Assembly: GCF_014643835.1 (NCBI RefSeq)
Contig: NZ_BMKD01000004.1
Location: forward strand, 186,001 to 250,000
DNA: 64,000 nucleotides
Origin: Mucilaginibacter rubeus
GTDB lineage: Bacteria; Bacteroidota; Bacteroidia; Sphingobacteriales; Sphingobacteriaceae
Direction: 5' to 3'
Shown piece after piece: positions 26,374 to 35,243 of the stretch. Below the pieces are notes generated by a model that searched no databases, had not been told where the DNA came from, and worked only from the letters and a program-made list of their open reading frames with translations. The translations under genes and the position numbers were made by a program. Each line of letters starts with the position of its first letter. Position 1 is the first letter of the stretch.

Positions 26374-27738
26374 TTATTTCTTTTTGAATTGAACACGACG
26401 GTTAAGTACGCGGCCTTCTTCAGTTGAGTTGTCAGCAATTGGGTTAGTTTCACCGTAACCTTTTACTTTCACTTTCTTAGCATCAACACCAGAGTTAACT
26501 AAGTAAGTTTTTACTGAGTTAGCACGGTCTTTAGATAATGATAAGTTGTGAGCAGCAGTACCTTCAGATGAAGCGAAACCGTCAACTTCAACAGCTGAAC
26601 CAGATGAACGTAAATCAGCTGAAGTAGCATCTAATACTGGATAAGATGAAGTACGTAATACTGAGCTGTCAAATTCAAACTGGATGTTTGAGTAAGCAGT
26701 AGCAGGAGCAGCAACGGTAGAATCAGCTTTAGGGAATACGATAACGCAACCAGAGCCATCAACTACGCTACCTGCAGCAGTACCTGGGCATTTGTCAAAC
26801 TGATCAGCAACACCGTCACCGTCAGAATCTTTTTTCAGGTCGTTAACTGCAGTTTCAACGTTAGCAACACGGCCTTTTAAAGCTTCAACTTCCTGACGTA
26901 AAGCTGCATCATACAGCTCGTCATACATCATAGCAACCGGGTTAACCCACTCTAATACTGGTTTCGATTTTGAACCTAAAGTAAATTCTAAACCAGCGTA
27001 ACCGTATGAGTAGTGGTCTTTAGTAGGATAAGCCCTGTTGAAACCGTCAAGGTTATCGCCGTCAATATAGTTTTGAGTATAACCCAAATCTAAGGCAACC
27101 GCATCGCTTAAACGGAATTTAACACCTGCACCTACCGGGATAACCAGTTCTTTTACGTAATGAGTACCGTCAGTACCATTGTTTTTGAAATGACCGGTTA
27201 TTTGGGTTCCACCGTTAATCCTTGTAATAGTTGGATCATACATTGCTAAACCAAAACCACCTTTGAAGTAGAAGTTAACAGCATTTTTACGACGGATGAA
27301 ATCGATAGTAGCAACGTTAACAACCGCGCTTAAACTTCCCTGCCAGAATTTGGTATCATAGCTAACATAACCATTACGGTAAGTGCCGCCGGTACCATCA
27401 TTTTCGCCTTTAATTTTACCGCCGTTCAGGTCTAATTGTAAAGCAAAAGAATGTGCTAATTGCTCTTTCAATGAAATACCATAACCAAGGCTAAGTTTTT
27501 TCTTTTGGAAATCGCTTGAACCACCGGTTGCTAATGATTGTGAGGTAACACCACCATTTACACCAATGCTAAATTTCCTGTACTGGCCTAAACCACCAAA
27601 TACCTTAGCGGTTGAGGTTTCAGATGACGTTGTAGTTGCCGTTGTTTTGGTTGAATCGGTTTGCGCGTTCGCCAAACCTGCAACCATCAAAGAAGCAAAA
27701 GACAATGCGACTGTTTTCTTTAATGTAGAATAATTCAT
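26374..27738 (-). CDS. OmpA-family outer membrane protein (barrel + TSP3 + OmpA-C)
   Basis: A signal peptide (1-25, ending LANAQ) and a low-complexity Thr/Ser stretch are followed by an eight-strand-type beta-barrel (about 45-270). A short coiled stretch comes next, then a calcium-binding thrombospondin type 3 repeat (DSDGDGVADQFDKCPGT, about 303-335, with the DGSGC follow-up). The C-terminal OmpA domain (about 350-454) includes VKGYGETNPIADNSTEEGRVLNRRV, the peptidoglycan-binding signature. It anchors the outer membrane to the wall. An upstream -7 box (27777-27784) and a strong terminator suggest heavy expression. Confidence 0.94.
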   Translation of the reverse strand: MNYSTLKKTVALSFASLMVAGLANAQTDSTKTTATTTSSETSTAKVFGGLGQYRKFSIGVNGGVTSQSLATGGSSDFQKKKLSLGYGISLKEQLAHSFALQLDLNGGKIKGENDGTGGTYRNGYVSYDTKFWQGSLSAVVNVATIDFIRRKNAVNFYFKGGFGLAMYDPTITRINGGTQITGHFKNNGTDGTHYVKELVIPVGAGVKFRLSDAVALDLGYTQNYIDGDNLDGFNRAYPTKDHYSYGYAGLEFTLGSKSKPVLEWVNPVAMMYDELYDAALRQEVEALKGRVANVETAVNDLKKDSDGDGVADQFDKCPGTAAGSVVDGSGCVIVFPKADSTVAAPATAYSNIQFEFDSSVLRTSSYPVLDATSADLRSSGSAVEVDGFASSEGTAAHNLSLSKDRANSVKTYLVNSGVDAKKVKVKGYGETNPIADNSTEEGRVLNRRVQFKKK

Positions 27739-27776
27739 AGTTTTTAAGATTAAACGATTTTAATTGTGATTTTTTT

Positions 27777-27811
27777 CAAATTTAGTAATTATGTTTGAAT
27801 CCATGACCAAA
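27777..27811 (-). promoter_or_regulatory. Promoter of the OmpA-family gene
   Basis: Minus strand has TTTG (27811-27808), 23 bp, then TAAATTTG (27784-27777), an exact -7 box about 39 bp before the start codon. The spacer is slightly long. Confidence 0.6.
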
Positions 27812-27886
27812 CATTGTTCCAAAAATTGTAATAGTTACACAAATAACTAAAAAAAAATGATTTAATAAAATATTCAACCGATAAAT

Positions 27887-29176
27887 ATGAAATATCTGCC
27901 GATAAAAAATAGCTTATTTACAAATAATAGAAAAAATTTCGTTTCAAGAACAAAACCCAATTCAATCGCTATTTTTCATGCCAGTGACGAGTTCCCGCGC
28001 AGTGGTGATCAGGCATTTATGTTTAAACAAAACCCGGATTTTTTTTACCTAACGGGCATTGATCAGGAACAAAGCATCCTGGTTTTGTACCCCGATTGTC
28101 CTAATAAAGCATACAGAGAAGTACTTTTTTTAAGACAAACCAACGAACATATAGCTATTTGGGAGGGCCATAAATACACTAAAGAGGAAGCACGCGAAGC
28201 ATCGGGCATTGAAAGTATTTTTTGGCTGAATGAATATGATACCATACTCCATGGCATTATTAACTACAGCGAAAATATCTACATCAATACTAACGAAAAT
28301 GACAGGTACGCTCATACCGTTCCATATCGCGATTACCGCATGTATGAAGCTCTTAAATTAAAGTACCCGCTTCATAATTACACCCGTTCGGCACCGATTT
28401 TACGCGATCTTAGGGTAATAAAATCAGATATTGAAATAGAGCTCACGCAAAAAGCCTGCGACATTACGCGTGATGCTTTTGTACGTGTTTTAAAATATAC
28501 CAAACCCGGTGTAACCGAGTATGAGATTGAAGCTGAGATCATTCATGAATTCATCAGACAGCGTGCTACGGGCCATGCTTACAATCCAATTATTGCTTCG
28601 GGCGGCAACGCTATTGTGCTGCACTACAATGATAATAACCAGGTATGTAACAAGGGCGATGTAATACTGCTTGATTTTGGTGCCGAATATGGCAATTATA
28701 ATGCTGACATGACCCGGTCAATACCTGTTAGCGGCCGTTTCACTGAGCGGCAGCGCCAGGTTTATAATGCCGTTTTGAAAGTGATGCGGGAAGCTACAAA
28801 ACTCATCGTGGCAGGCACAGTATGGAATGAATACCAGGATGAAGTTGGTAAAATCATGACGGGAGAGCTTATTGGCCTGGGCTTGCTTGACAGACATGAT
28901 GTTGAAAAACAAGACAAAAACGCGCCTCTGTATAAAAAATACTTCATGCACGGCACCTCGCACCACCTGGGCCTGGATGTTCATGACTATGCCAGCAGGT
29001 ATAAACCTTTTGAGGCGGGGAATATATTAACTTGCGAACCAGGCATTTACATTGCCGCTGAGGGGTTGGGTATCCGCCTTGAAAACAATATCCTCATCAC
29101 CGGCGCCGGCAATATAGATTTAATGGGTAGCATCCCGGTTGAAGCAGAGCACATTGAAGAAATTATGAACAGCTAA
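27887..29176 (+). CDS. pepP: Xaa-Pro aminopeptidase (aminopeptidase P family, M24)
   Basis: Removes N-terminal residues before proline. The N-terminal creatinase-like domain (about 1-170) includes DEFPRSGDQAFMFKQNPDFFYLTG. The pita-bread catalytic domain has metal ligands in LLDFGAEYGNYNADMTRS, HGTSHHLGLDVHD, CEPGIYI and the Glu of RLENNILIT. Length 429 is typical of the cytoplasmic bacterial enzyme. It is divergent from the OmpA-family gene and convergent with meaB. Confidence 0.95.
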   Translation: MKYLPIKNSLFTNNRKNFVSRTKPNSIAIFHASDEFPRSGDQAFMFKQNPDFFYLTGIDQEQSILVLYPDCPNKAYREVLFLRQTNEHIAIWEGHKYTKEEAREASGIESIFWLNEYDTILHGIINYSENIYINTNENDRYAHTVPYRDYRMYEALKLKYPLHNYTRSAPILRDLRVIKSDIEIELTQKACDITRDAFVRVLKYTKPGVTEYEIEAEIIHEFIRQRATGHAYNPIIASGGNAIVLHYNDNNQVCNKGDVILLDFGAEYGNYNADMTRSIPVSGRFTERQRQVYNAVLKVMREATKLIVAGTVWNEYQDEVGKIMTGELIGLGLLDRHDVEKQDKNAPLYKKYFMHGTSHHLGLDVHDYASRYKPFEAGNILTCEPGIYIAAEGLGIRLENNILITGAGNIDLMGSIPVEAEHIEEIMNS

Positions 29177-29245
29177 AACTCACATTAAATTTATATAAAC
29201 AAAAAAGCTCAATCTGTATTTTCTTTACATTAAGCTATCAAATAA

Positions 29246-30130
29246 CTATACATAAGTATCCACAAAACTATACAGGTTAAAATTTCCGGCCTCCAAAGCT
29301 TTAGCTATATCAAGCTGAAGCTTTTTTTTATCGATTCCAGTCATCATTTTTTGCTGAATAAGTTTGTATACTTTTTCGGTCAGCAGCAATTTACGCCTGT
29401 TGTTTTGCTTTAAATTGGTGTGTTGTATAAAGGCGGCTATATCCCCGAGCCCCTGGTTTTGAGAGGCTATAGTTTTAAAAATTGGCGGCTGCTCGTCAAC
29501 GCTGTGTCCAATGATCTTTTTTAAGTTATTGGCAAACACATCGGCCCCCTCCCGATCTGCTTTATTGATAATAAAAGCATCAGCAATCTCCATCAAGCCC
29601 GATTTAATATGCTGGATCTCGTCGCCTGCCTCAGGCACCAATACAACCAGCGTAATATCGGCAAGCCCGGTAATTTCAATTTCAGATTGCCCTACGCCTA
29701 CTGTTTCAATCAGCACATAATCAAAACCTGCGGCCCTTAGCACATCGGCCATCTCAATAGTTTTTGCCGACAAGCCTCCTAAAGAGCCCCGTGTGGCTAA
29801 TGACCGGATAAAAACATCGGGATGATTAAAATGGGATGCCATCCTGATTCTATCACCCAGTAATGATCCGAAATTAAATGGTGAAGTGGGGTCGATGGCT
29901 AACACGGCTATTTTTTTACCGCTGACCAAAAGTATATCAATGATACCGTTTACCAGGGTGCTCTTGCCGGCTCCGGGAGGGCCGGTAATGCCGATAGCCG
30001 GGCAGCTTTTATCAAACTTAAGGCTTTTAAGCAATGCGCCGCTGCCATTAAGATCATTCTCAACGATAGTTAACGCGCGCGCAATTACACGAAAATCGTC
30101 ACTTAGATTGATATCAGGTATTCCGTTCAA
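29246..30130 (-). CDS. meaB: Methylmalonyl-CoA mutase-associated GTPase MeaB
   Basis: A G3E P-loop GTPase that protects and loads adenosylcobalamin on methylmalonyl-CoA mutase. The P-loop GITGPPGAGKST spans about 47-58. The base-contact region AIDPTSPFNFGSLLGDRIRM, the switch stretch LIETVGVGQSEIEI and the guanine motif NKAD are all present. The 294-residue length is slightly short of the usual 320. The likely client, the mutase large subunit, is at 48120-49670, so here the pair is not adjacent. Confidence 0.95.
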   Translation of the reverse strand: MNGIPDINLSDDFRVIARALTIVENDLNGSGALLKSLKFDKSCPAIGITGPPGAGKSTLVNGIIDILLVSGKKIAVLAIDPTSPFNFGSLLGDRIRMASHFNHPDVFIRSLATRGSLGGLSAKTIEMADVLRAAGFDYVLIETVGVGQSEIEITGLADITLVVLVPEAGDEIQHIKSGLMEIADAFIINKADREGADVFANNLKKIIGHSVDEQPPIFKTIASQNQGLGDIAAFIQHTNLKQNNRRKLLLTEKVYKLIQQKMMTGIDKKKLQLDIAKALEAGNFNLYSFVDTYV

Positions 30131-30229
30131 TTAAATATTAATATAATATATAAAACATATTACAACATGTATATTATTTATATCTTCACAAGATTAATAA
30201 CCTTAGCTCAAATAACCCAATTTATCTGT

Positions 30230-30943
30230 ATGAAAAAAATCTTTCTAATTACAACCTGCCTATTTATTTTCTTAGGTTGTAGCAAAAATAACAACACCAA
30301 TTTTACAGTTGTACCCAAACAAACAAAGTCCAAAGATCTTAATAAAAGTACCGGTACCGATAGCCTGCTTATTAACGATAGTGTCAAAAATGCTAAAAAA
30401 ATCGCGATAAACAGTGATGTTTCATGTGCTTATTCAAAATCATATTCATCACCGTATCCGTCAAGCTACTATACAGTGATTTCACGTTTTCCAGTGGCTG
30501 GAGCCTCGTCTGTAATAATTCCTAAAGGATCATGGCAAGCAGGAATCTACGCATTCAATAACCAGGATGACGGAAACCTTGTTGTCTATGTAAAAAACAC
30601 GGGCAAAGTATTATGGGCAAGCGGTACAAATAACAAAGTAACGAGATTAGACGCACAAAACGATCTGAATTTGGTGCTTTATCAGGTAAATGGCCCTCCC
30701 GTATTTGAATCTCAGACATATTATTATAAATGCGGCAGTAAAAACCCAAGAAACACGATGTTAGTTTTAACTAATGATGGAGACTTATCAATTATTGCAG
30801 ATGGAATGGCAACATTTGGTCCTGTAACAGTAACGTTAGCGACAACCCGCACATTTGGGGGAGTAGTAAGCCCTAATAATGGTACGTTTTTCAAATTATA
30901 CACAACATCTGGAGGCACCGGGGGTGTAAATTTTGTATATTAA
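30230..30943 (+). CDS. Lipoprotein with a bulb-type (GNA-like) mannose-lectin domain
   Basis: From ATG 30230 the product has a lipoprotein signal, MKKIFLITTCLFIFLGC, with the lipid-carrying Cys at 17. An Asn/Lys-rich linker follows, then a B-lectin-like domain at about 85-200. Two copies of the mannose-site motif QxDxNxVxY are exact: QDDGNLVVY (112-120) and QNDLNLVLY (143-151). A third, near 181 (TNDGDLSII), is degenerate. The earlier ATG at 30167 would spoil the signal peptide. It probably binds glycans at the cell surface. It precedes the glycosyltransferase block, but a terminator separates them. Confidence 0.83.
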   Translation: MKKIFLITTCLFIFLGCSKNNNTNFTVVPKQTKSKDLNKSTGTDSLLINDSVKNAKKIAINSDVSCAYSKSYSSPYPSSYYTVISRFPVAGASSVIIPKGSWQAGIYAFNNQDDGNLVVYVKNTGKVLWASGTNNKVTRLDAQNDLNLVLYQVNGPPVFESQTYYYKCGSKNPRNTMLVLTNDGDLSIIADGMATFGPVTVTLATTRTFGGVVSPNNGTFFKLYTTSGGTGGVNFVY

Positions 30944-30996
30944 TTTTAAGAGATCCCAATCAAATTAGAAACAGAGCCAGGTTATTAATTAGTAGC

Positions 30997-31032
30997 AAAG
31001 GTGTGTAATCGAATAATAACGAGCACACCTTT
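30997..31032 (+). terminator. Terminator after the lectin gene
   Basis: AAAGGTGTG (30997-31005) pairs with CACACCTTT (31024-31032) over an 18-base loop, followed by a T-rich tract. Confidence 0.65.
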
Positions 31033-31036
31033 CCTA

Positions 31037-31072
31037 TTTTATCCATCGTATTAATTTTATCCATCGTATTAA
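31037..31072. repeat. Perfect 18-bp tandem duplication
   Basis: TTTTATCCATCGTATTAA occurs twice in a row (31037-31054 and 31055-31072) without mismatch. Confidence 0.9.
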
Positions 31073-31178
31073 ATTATTTATATAATTAAAATACAAGAAT
31101 AAAACTATTGTATAATTTAAATCTTTATTATTGCCGTTGGTTAAATATAATAGCCGATCAACATCTGCAATAAAAATC

Positions 31179-32171
31179 ATGTTCCAATTTCAGGATACAG
31201 AAGCGCCGCACATCTTAATAAGCAGGGTTGATGCTATTGGCGATGTTGTACTAACATTACCTGTGGCATCCTACCTTAAACAATTGTTCCCAGGCGCTAA
31301 AGTTTCGTTTTTGGGCCGAACATATACACAGCCGGTAATTAACGCTATGGCTTCGATAGATGCTTTTGTTAATTACGACGAACTAAAAACGCTCCCTGAT
31401 ACTAGCCAAATTGAATATCTGCAAAAGCAAAACATTGACGCAGTAATACACGTGCTGCCCAATAAACATATTGCCAGGATAGCAAAACAGGCAGGTATTA
31501 AACTCCGGATAGGAACAACCAACAGGGTTTTTCATTGGTACACCTGTAACAAGCTGGTAAAATTAAGCCGTAAAAAATCAGATCTGCATGAGTCGCAGCT
31601 TAACCTGGTCCTGTTAAAGCCATTAGGCCTTGAGCATATACCTTCCTTACCTGGAATTATAGCACATAATAATTTCCAGAATAATGTTGAGCTTACGCCA
31701 GCTTTGGGGGCTGTACTTGTAAACGATAAATTTAACCTGATCATCCATCCAAAATCGCATGGCAGTGGTATGGAGTGGGGCCTGGATAATTTTGCAGAGC
31801 TCATCAATAACTTGCCGCCCGACAAATTCAACATTATCATAACAGGGTCTGAAAACGAAAAAGCATTACTTGCAAACTGGATCAAAACACTCCCGACAAC
31901 AGTACGGGATATGACCGGGCAGATGTCGCTGGGGCAATTGATAGCCTTCATAAGTAAAGCTGGCGGGCTTATTGCTTCAGGTACAGGTCCGCTGCATTTG
32001 GCCGCTCTAACCGGGATCAATACCCTTGGATTATTCCCGTCATTAAGGCCTATACACCCTGGCCGATGGGCACCTGTTGGCAAAAAGGCGGGCTATATTG
32101 AAAGCGGAACAAACAATTTAGAAACAATTACGCCGTTTATGGTGGCAGAACAAGTTAAAACATGGCTATAA
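31179..32171 (+). CDS. Glycosyltransferase family 9 (heptosyltransferase-like)
   Basis: Transfers a sugar, typically a heptose, onto lipopolysaccharide core. The N-terminal Rossmann half shows ILISRVDAIGDVVLTLPVASYLK; the nucleotide-sugar half shows IIHPKSHGSGMEWG and ASGTGPLHLAALTG, the GT9 signature. I start at ATG 31179 (MFQFQDTEAPHILI); an open frame back to a TTG at 31131 is not family-like. It overlaps the next gene by 10 bp, so the two form an operon. Cytoplasmic, likely membrane-associated. Confidence 0.9.
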   Translation: MFQFQDTEAPHILISRVDAIGDVVLTLPVASYLKQLFPGAKVSFLGRTYTQPVINAMASIDAFVNYDELKTLPDTSQIEYLQKQNIDAVIHVLPNKHIARIAKQAGIKLRIGTTNRVFHWYTCNKLVKLSRKKSDLHESQLNLVLLKPLGLEHIPSLPGIIAHNNFQNNVELTPALGAVLVNDKFNLIIHPKSHGSGMEWGLDNFAELINNLPPDKFNIIITGSENEKALLANWIKTLPTTVRDMTGQMSLGQLIAFISKAGGLIASGTGPLHLAALTGINTLGLFPSLRPIHPGRWAPVGKKAGYIESGTNNLETITPFMVAEQVKTWL

Positions 32172-33232
32172 ATAAACCTCGTGTATTGGTAACGTTGGAC
32201 TCCATGAGGTACCCGAATACCGGCCTATATCATTTTGGAAAGAGCCTTGGGAAAGCCCTGGCAAAAGAAAACACAGGTTTTAATTTGACATATTTTCTGC
32301 ATAAATCAGTAACCGAATTTGATGCGGATGCGGCAATACACAGAACTTATTTACAAAAGCATCACAAGTTTTTTTTCTACAATAACAAAGGCATTGACCT
32401 ATTCCATTTTACCGACCAGTTTTCAAGGCTAAAGCCTAAAAAAGTGCGGAGCAAATACAAAAAGATACTTACTATACATGACATTAACCAGGTGCATGAA
32501 AACGTAGGCAAAGAAAAACTGAACCTGTACCTTAAAAAGCTGGGGGAGCGAATTAATTCAAGTAATAAAATAGTAACAATATCAAACTTTGCTGCTAACG
32601 ATGTTTTAACCTACTTCCCGCATATTGCAAACAGGTTAACAGTTATTCATAATGGTGCTGATAAATTGATATTAAAACAAGGGCACCAACCGGCTTACTT
32701 CCCTCAAAAACCTTTTTTATTTACCATTGGGATTGTGGCAGCCAAAAAAAACTTTCACGTACTACCTGCCTTACTTGCAAATAATGATTTTGAACTCGTC
32801 ATTTCGGGCATCAAAACGCCCTATGAAGAAAAGATCATTGAAGAGGCAAAAAAACATGGCGTAGAAAACAGGGTTAAAATAACCGGGCCGATATCAGATG
32901 ATGACAGGGCCTGGTATTATAAAAATTGTGAAGCATTTGTTTTTCCTTCCATTGCTGAAGGGTTCGGTTTACCAGTAATTGAAGCTATGCATTTTGGCAA
33001 ACCTGTTTTTGTATCTACCCGCACCTCCCTACCCGAAATTGCGGGAGATTGTGCTTATTATTTTGACGATTTTGAACCTGCTGAAATGCAAAATGTATTT
33101 AATGCAGGTTTGGAAGATTTTCATAAAAATTCACCGTCAGATAAGATAATTGCCCACGCCGAAACTTTTAACTGGGATGAAACAGCTAAGCGGTATTTAG
33201 AGCTATATCAGGAAGTACTTAAAGGCAGGTAA
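32162..33232 (+). CDS. Glycosyltransferase family 4 (GT-B)
   Basis: A 356-residue GT-B enzyme. The acceptor half is N-terminal. The donor half has FTIGIVAAKKNFHVLPALL and the retaining E-x7-E motif in FVFPSIAEGFGLPVIEAMHFG (about 265-285). This is the usual layout of retaining mannosyl/glucosyl transferases acting on lipid-linked glycans. It starts inside the preceding GT9 gene (10-bp overlap), showing translational coupling. Sugar specificity cannot be told from sequence. Confidence 0.92.
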   Translation: MAINKPRVLVTLDSMRYPNTGLYHFGKSLGKALAKENTGFNLTYFLHKSVTEFDADAAIHRTYLQKHHKFFFYNNKGIDLFHFTDQFSRLKPKKVRSKYKKILTIHDINQVHENVGKEKLNLYLKKLGERINSSNKIVTISNFAANDVLTYFPHIANRLTVIHNGADKLILKQGHQPAYFPQKPFLFTIGIVAAKKNFHVLPALLANNDFELVISGIKTPYEEKIIEEAKKHGVENRVKITGPISDDDRAWYYKNCEAFVFPSIAEGFGLPVIEAMHFGKPVFVSTRTSLPEIAGDCAYYFDDFEPAEMQNVFNAGLEDFHKNSPSDKIIAHAETFNWDETAKRYLELYQEVLKGR

Positions 33233-33970
33233 TTATGATTTGCCTCGCATTTTTCTGACCATAAACCTAAACCAGAATTTAAAACCAAAATTCTTTAATA
33301 TCAGTTTAGGTTTATCCTTTTCAAATACCATATCTCGCGACTGGCCTGAAACACCATCATGACTAAAATTTGCTATTACATGGTTCAAATGCACAAACTT
33401 CAAACTTTTATCGCCAAAGCATTGCATATTCAGCGCAAAATCGGCCGAGGAACGATACTTAAAGTTATAGCTATATTTTTCAAAAACGATTTTAGGATAA
33501 ATGATAGACTGTTGAATAATGCCGTGCTTGGCAAGATAGTAATCAGATACCTCGCCCAAGGGCTTTAATCCTCTCGTCAATACGCTTCCGTAATAAATGG
33601 TATTAGGCTCATTTAGTTCCATAGCCATATTTGAAAAATCAGGCAATAAATCATCATCAGCCCCTAAAAAATAAATCCAATCGCCTTTAGCTTGTTTTAA
33701 AGCCTTAGTCATAGCATCGTATATGCCGTTATCAGGTTCGCTTCTCCAGTAAGTGATCTTATCGTTATTGGCAATCAATATATCTTTTGTGCCATCGCTG
33801 CTGTTCCCATCAATAACAATGAGTTCAATATCAGGGTAACTTTGCATGTAAACGCTATCCAGGCTTTTTTGCAATGTGGCGGCAGCATTATAAGTAACAA
33901 TTATAACTGTGAGCCTCCGTGCATACGCATCTACCTGTTTTGACGTTATATTTTGTGTATTTTCGCTCAT
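33233..33970 (-). CDS. Glycosyltransferase family 2 (GT-A)
   Basis: 245 residues. VIIVTYNAAATLQKSLDSVYMQSYPDIELIVIDGNSSDGT is the nucleotide-binding start and GADDDLL (near 104) holds the DxD metal site. The C-terminus ends with a basic stretch (FRFMVRKMRGK), perhaps for membrane contact. It is the only gene of the block on the minus strand and starts one base after the preceding gene's stop region, so it is convergent with the GT4 gene. Probably WcaA-like sugar transfer in surface glycan assembly. Confidence 0.9.
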   Translation of the reverse strand: MSENTQNITSKQVDAYARRLTVIIVTYNAAATLQKSLDSVYMQSYPDIELIVIDGNSSDGTKDILIANNDKITYWRSEPDNGIYDAMTKALKQAKGDWIYFLGADDDLLPDFSNMAMELNEPNTIYYGSVLTRGLKPLGEVSDYYLAKHGIIQQSIIYPKIVFEKYSYNFKYRSSADFALNMQCFGDKSLKFVHLNHVIANFSHDGVSGQSRDMVFEKDKPKLILKNFGFKFWFRFMVRKMRGKS

Positions 33971-34034
33971 TATTTAATTGTACAAAGTAAATATTATAAA
34001 GGCAAATACATTACCTTTTATCTGTTGTTTTTAA

Positions 34035-35174
34035 ATGCAAAAAAACAGGAATCTATTCCGGCTAACACGCTTCATCTTACTAAAAATACCATACGTATTC
34101 CGATTTTTTGCTTTATTCAAACCCTCCAAAAAAAGAATACTAATCATTAAGGCCGATGCCATAGGTGATTACGTTTTGTTCAGAAATTTTATTGAGATCT
34201 TAAAGCAATCAACAAGGTACCGTAATTACGAAATAGATTTATTAGGTAACGAAATATGGCGCGATATTGCTACAACGCATGACGGACAATACATAACAAA
34301 ATTTTTCTTTACAAAAGCAAATAATCTTTATTATTCGCCCGGGGCAGTTTTTAAATTAGGATTGCAGTTATTTGGCAGAAGTTATGAGAAAGTTTTAAAC
34401 CCTACCAGTACACGTACCTTTATTACGGATGGGCTCGCCGCGCTTTCGGGTTCATCAAACCTGATTGGTTTTGAAAGCGATACTGAGGGCATTGAGCCTA
34501 AATACAAAGTTAAAACAGATAAATTTTATAAAACATTATTACCAATTCCCCCTTTAATACATTTTGAATTTGCCAGGAACCGATATTTTTTTGAACAGGC
34601 ACTTGATCAACTTATCTCCATTCGAAAACAATTTATTGGTGCTAACCGAACAACAAAAAGTGGCATCATTGTCTTTCCGGGAGCAGGACTTAAAAGCCGG
34701 GGATGGGAAGCTGAAAAATTTGCTCTTTTAATTAAAAAGCTTGAGCAAAACACAAATGAAATCATTTACCTGGCGGGCGGTAAAGCTGAAATACCGCTCT
34801 GCAATTATATAATGGAACAATCGCAATCAGCATCAGTCGTCAACATCAGCGGTAAAACCAATTTAAACGAACTTATCGAGTTGGTTGCAAATTCAGCTAT
34901 GATAATCTGTAATGATAGCAGCGCCGTTCACATAGCCGCGGCCGTTGACACTCCTTTTGTATGTATTGTTGGTGGTGGTCATTTCGATCGTTTTGTTCCT
35001 TATCCTGAAGACATCGTCAAAAACGGATCATTTATCTACGAAAAAATGGATTGCTATTATTGCAACTGGAACTGCGTATTTAAAGTACAAAGTGACGAAT
35101 CTTTTCCATGCATTGCAGGTATAGATATCGAGCAAGTTTGGCAGGCAACCCAAAAGTATTTGCCCGTAGGATGA
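34035..35174 (+). CDS. Glycosyltransferase family 9 (second copy)
   Basis: 379 residues, distantly like the GT9 at 31179. ILIIKADAIGDYVLFRNFIEIL is the start motif, GIIVFPGAGLKSRGWEAEKFA the donor region, and ICNDSSAVHIAAAVDTPFVCIVGGGHFDRF the GT9 signature. A basic, hydrophobic N-terminus (residues 1-30) may dip into the membrane. Cys-rich CYYCNWNC near 337-344 is often seen in this subfamily, before a short tail. It is transcribed with the exporter downstream, or alone; the exporter has its own promoter box. Confidence 0.88.
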   Translation: MQKNRNLFRLTRFILLKIPYVFRFFALFKPSKKRILIIKADAIGDYVLFRNFIEILKQSTRYRNYEIDLLGNEIWRDIATTHDGQYITKFFFTKANNLYYSPGAVFKLGLQLFGRSYEKVLNPTSTRTFITDGLAALSGSSNLIGFESDTEGIEPKYKVKTDKFYKTLLPIPPLIHFEFARNRYFFEQALDQLISIRKQFIGANRTTKSGIIVFPGAGLKSRGWEAEKFALLIKKLEQNTNEIIYLAGGKAEIPLCNYIMEQSQSASVVNISGKTNLNELIELVANSAMIICNDSSAVHIAAAVDTPFVCIVGGGHFDRFVPYPEDIVKNGSFIYEKMDCYYCNWNCVFKVQSDESFPCIAGIDIEQVWQATQKYLPVG

Positions 35175-35216
35175 TATGCTTTTAGACCACGTTACACGTT
35201 ATTAGCTAATTACTAT

Positions 35217-35224
35217 TAGCTTTG
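35217..35224 (+). promoter_or_regulatory. Candidate -7 box of the ABC exporter gene
   Basis: TAGCTTTG matches TAnnTTTG exactly, 19 bp before the start codon. A GTTA near 35198 could be a weak -33. Confidence 0.5.
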
Positions 35225-35243
35225 CATTTTATAATAAAATTTA

